The translations under genes and the position numbers were made by a program. The notes under the pieces were generated by a model that worked only from the letters and a program-made list of their open reading frames with translations, searched no databases and had not been told where the DNA came from. This document shows, piece after piece, positions 56,193-64,000 of a stretch of 64,000 nt of DNA; position 1 is the first letter of the stretch, and each line of letters opens with the position of its first letter. The stretch is from contig NZ_JAQTIC010000003.1 in assembly GCF_029433445.1 (NCBI RefSeq), positions 62,001 to 126,000 of the forward strand, written 5' to 3'. Origin of the DNA: Lactobacillus sp. ESL0701. Lineage in GTDB: Bacteria > Bacillota > Bacilli > Lactobacillales > Lactobacillaceae.

Positions 56193-56265
56193 TATCATTA
56201 CTCCAATCTGTTTACTCTTATTATATGGTAAAATGAAGTTGCTGTTTGAGAAAGGAATTATTTCA

Positions 56266-56898
56266 ATGGAAATAGATTGGGACAACTTTTTATGGCCGTA
56301 TACAGAGGCCGTCAATGAATTAAAAGTAAAATTTCGGGCCCTTAGACAGAGCTTTTTAACTAAGGGAGAACACTCGCCAATTGAATTTGTCGTTGGTCGA
56401 GTAAAAACAGTTGATTCGATTAAAGAAAAAATGACCCGGCGGGTAATTAGTCCTGATGTAATTGAAACCGACATGCAGGATATTGCGGGAATTCGAATTG
56501 TGTGTCAGTTTGTTGACGACATTTATAAGGTAGTGGATTTAATCCATGAGCGGCAAGACATGGAAGTCTTGGAGGAACGCGATTATGTGCAAAATGCCAA
56601 GCCCTCAGGTTACCGTTCTTACCATATGGTGATTTCGTATACCGTTTATTTGCCAGAAGGTGCGAAAAAATTGCTCGCCGAAATTCAGGTGCGAACATTA
56701 GCAATGAACTTTTGGGCAACAGTTGAGCATACTTTAAATTATAAGTATCAAGGTTCTTATCCAGATGACATTTCCAAGCGTCTAAAGTCAACAGCGGAAA
56801 CAGCATATAAGTTAGATGAGGAAATGTCTTTAATTAAGGATGAAGTTCAAGAAGCGCAGAAGATTTTTACCAAGAATAAGGGCAAGGAAAAATCATGA
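56266..56898 (+). CDS. relQ: small alarmone synthetase RelQ
   Basis: 210 residues from the ATG at 56266, 9 bases after GAAAGGA; an upstream ATG at 56233 is less likely. A lone RelA/SpoT synthetase domain: RVKTVDSIKEKM, DIAGIRIVCQF, KPSGYRSYHMVI, EIQVRTLAMNFWATVEH. No hydrolase or regulatory ACT/TGS domains. It makes (p)ppGpp or pGpp under wall and other stresses. Overlaps nadK by 4 bp. Confidence 0.94.
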   Translation: MEIDWDNFLWPYTEAVNELKVKFRALRQSFLTKGEHSPIEFVVGRVKTVDSIKEKMTRRVISPDVIETDMQDIAGIRIVCQFVDDIYKVVDLIHERQDMEVLEERDYVQNAKPSGYRSYHMVISYTVYLPEGAKKLLAEIQVRTLAMNFWATVEHTLNYKYQGSYPDDISKRLKSTAETAYKLDEEMSLIKDEVQEAQKIFTKNKGKEKS

Positions 56899-57701
56899 AA
56901 ATAACGATTGCTCATAATACTAATGAGGAAACGTTGCGGGTCGTCGCGCATTTAAAAAAATTACTGCAGCAAAAAGATAATGTTGTCTTTGATGCCAAGT
57001 ATCCGGATGTAGTAATTACGGTGGGCGGCGATGGCACATTAATTAATGCTTTTCATCGTTATGAATCTCAGATTAGTTCAATCAGGTTTATCGGGATTCA
57101 TACGGGGCATTTGGGCTTTTATACTGATTGGCGCAGTGACGATGTTGATAAGATGGTTGACGCACTCTTTTTGCGGCAGCCGGAATCAACCAGCTATCCG
57201 TTACTGGAAGTTGAACTTGAAACCGAAGCGGGTGGAAAACAACATTTTTTGGCTCTGAATGAATCGGCAGTCAAACGAGTTTCACATACCTTGGAAGCTA
57301 ACGTCTATATTGAAGGTCAATTATTTGAAAACTTTCGCGGCGATGGTCTGTGCGTGTCAACGCCAACTGGTTCAACTGCCTACAACAAGTCGCTTGGCGG
57401 TGCGGTAATTCATCCGCGGTTAAAAGCATTGCAAATGGCTGAGATTGCTTCAATTAATAATCGGGTGTTTCGCACGCTGTCTTCGCCGATTGTTATTGCC
57501 CCTGACCAGTGGATTACAATTGTCCCAGATGCCAATCATTTGGTGATGACAATTGACGGTCAGCGCATTGATGTTTGCAATGCCAAGAAGATTACTTACC
57601 GGATTTCACAAAAGGTAATTCAGTTTGATCGCTTTGGTCACACGCGGTTCTGGTCGCGAGTTCAGAGTGCCTTCATTGGTGATAAAGATGACACTATTTA
57701 A
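56895..57701 (+). CDS. nadK: NAD kinase
   Basis: 268 residues. GGDGT at 44-48, LNE in the ALNESAVKR region, and the glycine-rich STPTGSTAYNKSLGGAVIHP loop are the signature of NAD kinases. It makes NADP from NAD. Coupled to relQ by ATGA overlap and overlapping rluD by 14 bp. Confidence 0.95.
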   Translation: MKITIAHNTNEETLRVVAHLKKLLQQKDNVVFDAKYPDVVITVGGDGTLINAFHRYESQISSIRFIGIHTGHLGFYTDWRSDDVDKMVDALFLRQPESTSYPLLEVELETEAGGKQHFLALNESAVKRVSHTLEANVYIEGQLFENFRGDGLCVSTPTGSTAYNKSLGGAVIHPRLKALQMAEIASINNRVFRTLSSPIVIAPDQWITIVPDANHLVMTIDGQRIDVCNAKKITYRISQKVIQFDRFGHTRFWSRVQSAFIGDKDDTI

Positions 57702-58578
57702 GTTAAAGTTTACAAGCAAAAGCCCTAAAAAGTTAGGGGCTTTTTTAATGAACAATGGTTTTTCAAAACAAGCTATCAATAATGCTAAAAATCATGCTGG
57801 TCTAATTCTGGTTAATCATAAACGGCGCTATACCAGCTATCAATTGCATGATGGTGATGAAATTATTTTTGTGCCAGGTCAAGAAAAGACTAATCCGTGG
57901 CTGCGTCCTTCTGATAAGCCGCTAGTGCAGGTTAAGGAAACAGCTAACTACTTGGTCGTGAATAAGCCAGCTGGAGTTTTGTCCATTCCTTCACGTTATG
58001 AAGACGATGACGCTCTCGTTAATCGCGCTTTAGGATACTTTGCTAAGAATAAACAGCAAGAAGTTAAGCCGCATGTAATTACCCGCCTTGACCGTGATAC
58101 TTCGGGATTAGTGTTAATTGGCAAGAATCCAATTGCTCACGCCCGTTTTGCCAAGTTAAGTAAAGATGATTTTGTAAAAAAATACCATGCTGTGGTTCAT
58201 GGCAACTTTGCGGCAGATGATTTAAGCGGAATGATTAAGGCGCCAATTGGTCAAAGAAATGGCACCGTTGTTCGTCAAGTTGATCCTACTGGTCAATCAG
58301 CTGCGACTGAATATCGTGTTTTGGAGCAAGTCAAAGGTGCAAGTCTAGTTGAATTACGTTTATTTACTGGTCGCACCCACCAAATTCGCGTTCATTTGCA
58401 GTCGATTGGGCATCCATTATTTGGCGATCCGTTGTATGGGGTTGCTGATAACTTTACAAGGCAAGCCTTGAACTGCTACTATTTAGCTTTTCTGGATCCA
58501 TTTTTGGATCAGCAAGTAGAAATTAAAATTCCAGAGCCGCTTGATATGCAAGAATTATGGCAGAATTTACAAGGATAA
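57688..58578 (+). CDS. rluD: RluD/RluA-family pseudouridine synthase
   Basis: 296 residues from the ATG at 57688, with GGTGAT just upstream in nadK. An S4-like N-terminal region precedes the catalytic domain with HVITRLDRDTSGLVL (catalytic Asp), VEVRLFTGRTHQIRVHLQ-type motif (LVELRLFTGRTHQIRVHL) and HPLFGDPLYG. It isomerises uridines in 23S rRNA. Unusually, a terminator-like hairpin with six T lies inside its first 20 codons. Confidence 0.9.
   Translation: MTLFKLKFTSKSPKKLGAFLMNNGFSKQAINNAKNHAGLILVNHKRRYTSYQLHDGDEIIFVPGQEKTNPWLRPSDKPLVQVKETANYLVVNKPAGVLSIPSRYEDDDALVNRALGYFAKNKQQEVKPHVITRLDRDTSGLVLIGKNPIAHARFAKLSKDDFVKKYHAVVHGNFAADDLSGMIKAPIGQRNGTVVRQVDPTGQSAATEYRVLEQVKGASLVELRLFTGRTHQIRVHLQSIGHPLFGDPLYGVADNFTRQALNCYYLAFLDPFLDQQVEIKIPEPLDMQELWQNLQG
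57720..57746 (+). terminator. terminator-like hairpin inside the 5' end of rluD
   Basis: AGCCCTAA pairs with TTAGGGGCT (one bulged G), followed by TTTTTT at 57740-57745. It could end part of the relQ-nadK transcript within rluD. A later in-frame ATG at 57748 follows AGGGG. Confidence 0.5.
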
Positions 58579-58608
58579 AAGTATGGAGAATCCATACTTT
58601 TATTTTTT
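58577..58608 (+). terminator. intrinsic terminator after rluD
   Basis: AAAAGTATGGA and TCCATACTTTT around a GAA loop, then TATTTTTTT. Confidence 0.9.
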
Positions 58609-58666
58609 TACTTTATAATTTCCTGATAACTGGTTGCTAAACTTATTAAAAAAGGGAGGTTAGACA

Positions 58667-59380
58667 GTGAATGATAATGAATTATTGATAACGACAAAAA
58701 ATTTGACTAAAAAATATGGTCAAACTGAAGTAATCAAGAATTTATCGTTAGCAATTCCTAAAAATACAGTTTATGGCCTATTAGGAGCAAATGGTGCGGG
58801 AAAATCGACAGCGCTTAAAATGATTACCGGAATTGTTCGACCAACTAGCGGCATTATTTATTATAAAGGCAAGCCATGGCAAAGGCAGGACTTAAATGAA
58901 ATTGGTGCGCTAATTGAAACACCGCCGTTATATGGCAACTTAACTGCATTTGAAAATTTGTTGGTTAGGACAACTTCTTTAGGTTTAACAAAAGAGAAAA
59001 TTAGTGAAGTATTGGCAATAGTTGACTTAACGAATACAGGTAAGAAAAAGGTTAAGCAGTTTTCTTTGGGGATGAAGCAACGTTTAGGAATTGCTTTGGC
59101 ATTGATTAATAAACCAAGCTTACTTATTTTGGATGAACCAACTAATGGACTTGATCATTTGGGAATTGAATCTTTACGTAAGTTAATTCGTTCTCTGCCC
59201 AAAAAGGGAGTTACGGTTATTTTTTCAAGTCATATTTTAGCTGAGGTTGAGAATGTAGCCGATGAAATTGGGATTATTGCTACTGGGAAGTTGGGCTATC
59301 AAGGAAAAATACCAAATAATACTGAGGAACTAGAAAAATTGTTTATGACGGTAGTAAGAAAAGGGTCAGTAGATGAGTAG
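58667..59380 (+). CDS. ABC transporter ATPase, lantibiotic-immunity type (LanF/BcrA-like)
   Basis: 237 residues from a GTG 8 bases after AAGGGAGG. Walker A GANGAGKST (40-48), signature FSLGMKQRLGIA, Walker B LLILDEPTNGLDHLG and IFSSHILAEVE. The glycine-for-serine signature variant SLGMKQRLGIA and the early ALIETPPLYGNLTAFENL block are typical of BcrA/LanF proteins that expel peptide antibiotics. It overlaps the first permease gene by 8 bp. Confidence 0.9.
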   Translation: MNDNELLITTKNLTKKYGQTEVIKNLSLAIPKNTVYGLLGANGAGKSTALKMITGIVRPTSGIIYYKGKPWQRQDLNEIGALIETPPLYGNLTAFENLLVRTTSLGLTKEKISEVLAIVDLTNTGKKKVKQFSLGMKQRLGIALALINKPSLLILDEPTNGLDHLGIESLRKLIRSLPKKGVTVIFSSHILAEVENVADEIGIIATGKLGYQGKIPNNTEELEKLFMTVVRKGSVDE

Positions 59381-60110
59381 AATGCAAAATTTAATTACAG
59401 CTGAAATGATTAAAAATCGTCACTCTTTTATAGTTCTTAGTTTATGGCTATTGCCCTTAGTAACGATAGTTTTAGCAAGCTTTTTACTAGCCGAAAAGCA
59501 AGTACAGCAAGCAGCCTTCAATTGGTGGTATATGGTTATGTTGCCGATAGAAGTTGCCCTAATTAGTAGTTGTCTACTCGAAAACGATAAAAAACAAAAT
59601 TATTTTACCCTTAAGTTAACACCAATTCCTACCCTTAAAATTTGTCTTGCCAAAATTTTAACAGGTTGCAGCTATCTGTTATTTACTAATATAATTATGA
59701 TGCTTTTAGTTTTGGGAGTAGGAAGTTTGTTTGGCAAACAGTTATTTCTAGGACAAGTATTGCAGGCAACTATCTTGCTGACGGTATGCTTTGCTTGGCA
59801 AATTCCACTTGGGATGCTATTAGAACTCAAATTACCAGCAATCTTTACGCTAATTATGATGTTTATTGTAAATATGTTTTTTGCTAGTCAAACTTTTGCT
59901 GGCAGCAAGACATTGTGGCTGATTCCTTTTGCAATTCCGGCCAGACTAATGGCGGCCATTTTGGGTATTAATCCTAATGGTGTTTTGTTAGCCAAAAATA
60001 GTTTTCTACATGCAAAGAATGTTATTTTTCTAGGTGTTTTACTTACCATTGCACTATTTGGAATTTTTGTGGTTATACTTGGCCATTACTTTAAAGAAGA
60101 TAAACTATGA
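59373..60110 (+). CDS. ABC permease, LanE-like
   Basis: 245 residues with six hydrophobic segments. The order ATPase-permease-permease and the LITAEMIKNRHSF N-terminal block fit lantibiotic-immunity permeases (LanE/LanG, MutE/EpiE type). It would extract cationic peptides from the membrane. Overlaps the next gene by 4 bp. Confidence 0.85.
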   Translation: MSRMQNLITAEMIKNRHSFIVLSLWLLPLVTIVLASFLLAEKQVQQAAFNWWYMVMLPIEVALISSCLLENDKKQNYFTLKLTPIPTLKICLAKILTGCSYLLFTNIIMMLLVLGVGSLFGKQLFLGQVLQATILLTVCFAWQIPLGMLLELKLPAIFTLIMMFIVNMFFASQTFAGSKTLWLIPFAIPARLMAAILGINPNGVLLAKNSFLHAKNVIFLGVLLTIALFGIFVVILGHYFKEDKL

Positions 60111-60853
60111 ATTTAATAAATTTGCTTAAAGCTGAGTTTTTAAAATTACGTCACACAAATTATTTTGTAATTCATGTTGGTCTGCCTTTACTAGGAGGAA
60201 TATTAGGTGCCAGCTGTTTCTTAATAACTAAGTATCGTTTCACTACTTTTCTAATTAATTATTTCCTAGTAATTGCGCTTAGTTATCCATTTGCCTGTAG
60301 TTATGCTTGCTACAGTATTTTTGAACAAGAAATAAAGAATGGCTGCTTTAATCTCTTGAGTGTAACTAAGCGTTGGCAGGTTTTGCTAGTTAAATTGTGT
60401 TATCTGTTAATTAGTAGCTTAATTTCTTGCTTTTTAGCGATTTGTACATTTACTTGTATGGTCAAAATAATGCGCGCTAAAATAATAATTAATGTAAGTT
60501 ATTTGTTAGGAATGTGTTTGTTACTTTGGGGCAGTAACTGCTTAGCATATCTTGTTCATAGCTTTTTGGAATTAAAGTTTGGTCATAATGTTAGCTTAGT
60601 TTGTGCTGCTCTTGAATTTTTATTAGCAGCCCTGTTACTAACAGATTTAGGTAATTTGCTTTGGCCATTTTTTCCTAGTAGTTGGGGTGGACACCTTGTG
60701 CGAATTTATACAATGGCAGTCTTTAATTTAAAAGTTGTCTCATTTATTCCAATACGTTTTGCTTTATCAATAATTATTAGTTTGACATTAGCAATGCTAA
60801 TTTTTGCTTTTTGTTGGTTCAATCAGTGGGAAGGACGCAAGAATGAAGGTTAA
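60107..60853 (+). CDS. ABC permease, LanG-like
   Basis: 248 residues, six hydrophobic segments; LLKAEFLKLRHTNYFVIHVGLPLLGG matches the N-terminal block of LanG/MutG permeases. Forms the heteromeric membrane part with the preceding permease. Its end overlaps the upstream-most possible start of the regulator gene. Confidence 0.85.
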   Translation: MNLINLLKAEFLKLRHTNYFVIHVGLPLLGGILGASCFLITKYRFTTFLINYFLVIALSYPFACSYACYSIFEQEIKNGCFNLLSVTKRWQVLLVKLCYLLISSLISCFLAICTFTCMVKIMRAKIIINVSYLLGMCLLLWGSNCLAYLVHSFLELKFGHNVSLVCAALEFLLAALLLTDLGNLLWPFFPSSWGGHLVRIYTMAVFNLKVVSFIPIRFALSIIISLTLAMLIFAFCWFNQWEGRKNEG

Positions 60854-60876
60854 TGATTTATCAAGAGGAGAAGATT

Positions 60877-61560
60877 ATGTCTAAAATTCTTGTCGTTGAT
60901 GACGATCAAGATTTGCTAGTATTGGTTAAAAGAGCATTAACTCGTGAAGGTTATACTGTTGATACTAGGTGCTCAACTAAAGAATTAACTGCTGAAAGTT
61001 GTCGCTTTTATCAGTTGTTATTAGTTGATGTCATGATGCCCGATGAAGATGGTTTTGATTTTTGTCAGCGAATTAGGCCAGTATATGATGGTCCAATTAT
61101 TTTTTTAACGGCTAAGACTGATGATGCTGCGTTGGTGCGTGGATTAGGACTAGGCGGTGATGATTATATTAAAAAGCCGTTTAGCTTGGCTGAATTACGT
61201 GCACGAGTTAATGCGCATTTGCGTCGTGAACAGCGTCAGCCACTGCATGCGTATGAACGCTCAGGTGTACTCTTTAATTTATCAGAAAGAAAAGCCTATG
61301 TTCGTGGTGAATCCGTTCCTTTTACCAAAGGTGAATTTCAGTTGGCAGCTCAGTTAGCAGAGCATCCAGGTCAGGTTTATACCAAAGAACAATTGTATGA
61401 AACAGTTTTTGGCTTTAATACTGCTCATGACAATGCTGCAATTGCTGAACATATTAAAAATATTCGTGCTAAATTAAAAATGTTTTCGTTAACACCGATT
61501 ATAACTGTCTGGGGAGTGGGCTATAAATGGCAAGAAGAAGGAGTATTTCCTACTTATTAA
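60877..61560 (+). CDS. response regulator, OmpR family (LanR/NsrR-like)
   Basis: 227 residues from the ATG at 60877 after AGAGGAGAAG; an in-frame ATG at 60853 lacks that site. Receiver domain with acidic DDDQD (8-12), phospho-acceptor D51 (LLVDVMMPDEDGF) and K near 101 (YIKKPFS). A winged-helix DNA-binding domain follows, ending VWGVGYKW. Probably activates the adjoining ABC genes in response to a peptide antibiotic. Confidence 0.9.
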   Translation: MSKILVVDDDQDLLVLVKRALTREGYTVDTRCSTKELTAESCRFYQLLLVDVMMPDEDGFDFCQRIRPVYDGPIIFLTAKTDDAALVRGLGLGGDDYIKKPFSLAELRARVNAHLRREQRQPLHAYERSGVLFNLSERKAYVRGESVPFTKGEFQLAAQLAEHPGQVYTKEQLYETVFGFNTAHDNAAIAEHIKNIRAKLKMFSLTPIITVWGVGYKWQEEGVFPTY

Positions 61561-62885
61561 TTGAATTTTTATTAGTTAATGGAATAATGATTATTTTCTT
61601 AACTTGTATCTGGTTTTTCAGTGACCAGTATTTAGCGACTAATGGTGTTATCTACCCAGCCAACTATGATGAGCAGAAAGTTCAACAGTTTGTTAAAAGG
61701 CAAAGCCATGAGCGAGTGTTTAATGCTGACGAAGTACCTGATAATGTAAGTTATGCTTTATTCAATCAGCAACATCACATTTTGAAGACTAATACAACGC
61801 AAACTGACCAGCAAAAAATGCGGCAGTATTTACATTATCCTGACCAAACTGCTTATGGTTACCAACTTGTACGTTATCCGAATAAATCGGTTGTAGTGCT
61901 CCATTATTACTATCTAATTCGGTATGTTAACTCAGTTTTGCAAAAGAATTTACCGCCATATGAATATTTTTCTTTAGGAATATTATTATTCTTAATTTTG
62001 TTTTGCTTGGTTGTGACAACTGTTTTATTAAGAAATAAGATAGTTAAGTCGGTTAATCTGTTTCATCAAGTTGGTGAAAAGATAGCTAAACGAAATTTGG
62101 ATTTTAAAATACCACAATCTAATATTAAAGAATTTGAACATGCTTTGAATGCAATGGCAAAAATGCAGTCAGCTTTAAAAGAATCATTGATAAGCAAATG
62201 GGCACAGGAACAAAGTCAGCAGCAAGAAGTCTCTGCTCTTAGTCATGACTTAAAAACTCCGCTCACTATTATTCATGGTAATAGTGAGTTGTTACTCGAA
62301 GATAACAATTTGACTCAGCAGCAGCGAGAAAATTTACAAAGTATTATGCGTAATACTATTCAGGCTGATGAATATTTAGATTCACTCAGAGCAGCAACTA
62401 ATGGCGACGTTGAACAGGCAGAAAATATTGATTTGAATATTTTGCAAAGTATAATTATTCAGCGTGCTCAAGAACTAGTTTATCCTAAAAAAATCAAGTT
62501 AATACAAAGTGGCATTATGTCGGGTTATGCTTATTTACAAAAAAGTCATATTATTAGAGCAATAATTAATGTCATTGAAAATGCAGTTACCTTTACGTCT
62601 ACAGGCGAAGAAATTAAGTTATCTTTTAAAAATCGAACAGGACAGGTGCAAATTGGTATTTATGATCAAGGCCCAGGCTTTTCTAAAAGTGCCTTATTGA
62701 ATGCAACTAAGCGTTTTTGGAAAGAAGACCAAGCACGCAAAATTAATGGGCATAGTGGTCTAGGGCTATGGTTTGCTAATGATGTTGTTAGTAAAAATAA
62801 GGGACAACTAATTATCAAAAATGGTTCTAGTGGTGGTATTGTTTTGATAAATTTAGTCAAGATTGACAATAAACATGAAAATTAA
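61527..62885 (+). CDS. sensor histidine kinase, LanK-like
   Basis: 452 residues. TM1 (about 10-32), an extracellular sensor of about 110 residues, TM2 (about 147-168), then a cytoplasmic HAMP-like helix, H-box SALSHDLKTPLTII (H240), N-box NVIENAVTFT, G1 DQGPGFS and G2 GHSGLGLWFAND. The large extracellular domain fits peptide sensing as in NisK/CprK rather than transporter-dependent BceS. It overlaps the regulator gene by 34 bp; no other in-frame start is available nearby. Confidence 0.88.
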   Translation: MARRRSISYLLIEFLLVNGIMIIFLTCIWFFSDQYLATNGVIYPANYDEQKVQQFVKRQSHERVFNADEVPDNVSYALFNQQHHILKTNTTQTDQQKMRQYLHYPDQTAYGYQLVRYPNKSVVVLHYYYLIRYVNSVLQKNLPPYEYFSLGILLFLILFCLVVTTVLLRNKIVKSVNLFHQVGEKIAKRNLDFKIPQSNIKEFEHALNAMAKMQSALKESLISKWAQEQSQQQEVSALSHDLKTPLTIIHGNSELLLEDNNLTQQQRENLQSIMRNTIQADEYLDSLRAATNGDVEQAENIDLNILQSIIIQRAQELVYPKKIKLIQSGIMSGYAYLQKSHIIRAIINVIENAVTFTSTGEEIKLSFKNRTGQVQIGIYDQGPGFSKSALLNATKRFWKEDQARKINGHSGLGLWFANDVVSKNKGQLIIKNGSSGGIVLINLVKIDNKHEN

Positions 62886-62887
62886 AA

Positions 62888-62916
62888 GGAGTCCATTCTT
62901 AATGAATGAACTCCTC
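62888..62916. terminator. hairpin between histidine kinase and lactonase genes
   Basis: GGAGTCCATTC and GAATGAACTCC arms. On the minus strand it is followed by TTTTAATTTT, so it mainly ends the lactonase transcript. Confidence 0.7.
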
Positions 62917-62934
62917 GTTGTTTATTAAAACTAA

Positions 62935-63960
62935 TTATTCAAATAAGACACAAGTACCTTCTGGTACGGTAATACCTTTTTGAATTGGGGTTAGACAACC
63001 ATTCTCCGCGTCCCGAGTGTAAAGCGTGGCGTTATCTGTATTTTGGTTAGCGACCACCACGTATTGTTCTTTTTCGTCCCAATTAAAGTCACGTGGGAAC
63101 TCACCGAACGTGGAAATTCGTTGAGCCAGCTGCAAAGTATGGTCGGGCTTAATACCAAAGACAGTAATTGAATTGTGACCACGGTTAGAAACATAAAGAT
63201 ATTTGCCATCATCGCTCATCCGAATGGCTGCTGCGCCGTTATGTTCAGTGTAGTCTTCAGGAATGGTCGAATAAGTTGCAATATTTTCAAAAGTCCAGTT
63301 ATCTTCGTCAAATTTAACGACGTTGATTTTGCTGGACAATTCGCCGGCAACGTAAAAGTACTTGCCATCAGGACTGAAAACAATATGACGACTGCCAAAT
63401 CCCGGTTCGTTCTGGTAACTTGCTAAGTGTGCTAATTTTTGATTTTTGAAACTATAAAAGTCAACACGATCATTACCTAAATCACAACTAACTAAATTGC
63501 CATTAGGTGTTTCATCAAAAAAGTGGGGGTGTGGACCGTCGACTTGTTCAGGTTGTGGTCCTAGAGTGTCAGCCGTATGGGTTACTGAATCCAGCAGCGT
63601 CAATTTGCCGTCTGCAGTATAAGAAAAGACTGCCAATTGAGCTGTATGGTAATTGGCTGTATAGAGCCGTCTTTGCTCTTGATTGATGCCAATATAGGCA
63701 GGAGATGAACCGACTGTTAAATAAGAATCAGTTTCTTGGTATGAACCATTAATTAATTTATAGGCACTAATTCCGCCTTTATCACCCGCGTTATTAATTG
63801 TAAAAATTAGGTCATGATCTTGGACAAAATAAGTTGGTCCACCAACTTTGATAATTTCCTTTGCCTGACCTATTTTAGCTGTTGAATCCTTGATTTCAAG
63901 CGGTAATTCGTAAATTCCGGTGGCTGTATTTTTAGTGTAGCCGCCAATTAATAGCTTCAT
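62935..63960 (-). CDS. lactonase-family beta-propeller protein (6-phosphogluconolactonase, Pgl/YbhE type)
   Basis: 341 residues with repeated blades (YLTVGSSPAYIGINQEQRRLYTANY, GPHPHFFDETPNG, FGSRHIVFSPDGKYFYVAGE, YLYVSNRGHNSI). HPH and SRH motifs are typical of the seven-bladed Pgl family. It probably hydrolyses 6-phosphogluconolactone in the oxidative pentose phosphate route. GGAGG precedes the ATG. Confidence 0.88.
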   Translation of the reverse strand: MKLLIGGYTKNTATGIYELPLEIKDSTAKIGQAKEIIKVGGPTYFVQDHDLIFTINNAGDKGGISAYKLINGSYQETDSYLTVGSSPAYIGINQEQRRLYTANYHTAQLAVFSYTADGKLTLLDSVTHTADTLGPQPEQVDGPHPHFFDETPNGNLVSCDLGNDRVDFYSFKNQKLAHLASYQNEPGFGSRHIVFSPDGKYFYVAGELSSKINVVKFDEDNWTFENIATYSTIPEDYTEHNGAAAIRMSDDGKYLYVSNRGHNSITVFGIKPDHTLQLAQRISTFGEFPRDFNWDEKEQYVVVANQNTDNATLYTRDAENGCLTPIQKGITVPEGTCVLFE

Positions 63961-64000
63961 TTTTGAACCTCCAGTTAAATTTTGTAATATAATTACTCTT

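Overview
The window looks like chromosomal DNA of a Lactobacillus sensu stricto (acidophilus/delbrueckii-type group). The evidence is low-to-moderate GC, a giant surface protein ending in S-layer-type (SLAP) domains, a D-2-hydroxyacid dehydrogenase, a mevalonate operon, HPr/Enzyme I, a CIRCE-controlled clpE, and the Firmicute block spx-mecA-coiA-yjbH-yjbK-relQ-nadK-rluD. The species assignment is inference; no rRNA is present.

Layout. 1-6.4 kb: 3' part of a giant DUF1542-repeat surface protein. 6.4-12.3 kb: BI-1 membrane protein, HigBA-type toxin-antitoxin pair, an rRNA uracil methyltransferase, a GmrSD-like (DUF262/DUF1524) restriction gene broken by one in-frame TGA, and a GNAT gene with no ordinary start codon. 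12.4-19.5 kb: a predicted transporter divergent from four paralogous amidohydrolases; the third has its own promoter and a T-box leader, and a tiny-ORF transcription unit lies between copies two and three. 19.6-20.7 kb: an Abi_2/AbiF-type HEPN protein preceded by a compact non-coding RNA predicted to form a pseudoknot and ending in a terminator. 20.9-27 kb: multidrug MFS pump, D-hydroxyacid dehydrogenase, a translationally coupled trio (degenerate GH25-like protein, DEAD-box helicase, PTS EIIC), and tRNA-Arg(CCU). 27-31 kb: accessory stretch with two HicB-like proteins lacking HicA, up to four tiny hydrophobic peptides, and a protein with three zinc-ribbon/membrane repeats.

31-47 kb is mostly housekeeping: UDP-GlcNAc 2-epimerase, GtrA, flavodoxin, methionine aminopeptidase, YihY, GalU, mevalonate operon (thiolase, HMG-CoA reductase, HMG-CoA synthase), a serine hydrolase, a second uracil methyltransferase, RecX, a CBS-domain protein and release factor 3. 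47-58.6 kb: ClpE, HPr/EI, then Spx, MecA, CoiA, YjbH, CYTH protein, RelQ, NAD kinase and RluD, a cluster joining Spx proteolysis, alarmone synthesis and competence-type DNA handling. 58.6-62.9 kb: a five-gene LanFEG-RK-type peptide-antibiotic immunity module with no bacteriocin gene in view. 63-64 kb: a beta-propeller lactonase.

Most notable: (1) the AbiF-type HEPN toxin candidate with its pseudoknotted ncRNA, arranged like an RNA-antitoxin system; (2) the four-copy amidohydrolase array with a T-box on one copy, implying that its reaction yields or spares an amino acid; (3) the tiny-peptide cluster at 27.9-28.4 kb; (4) the tiny-ORF unit at 16.4-16.7 kb. All calls come from reading the sequence; no database search or folding program was run.
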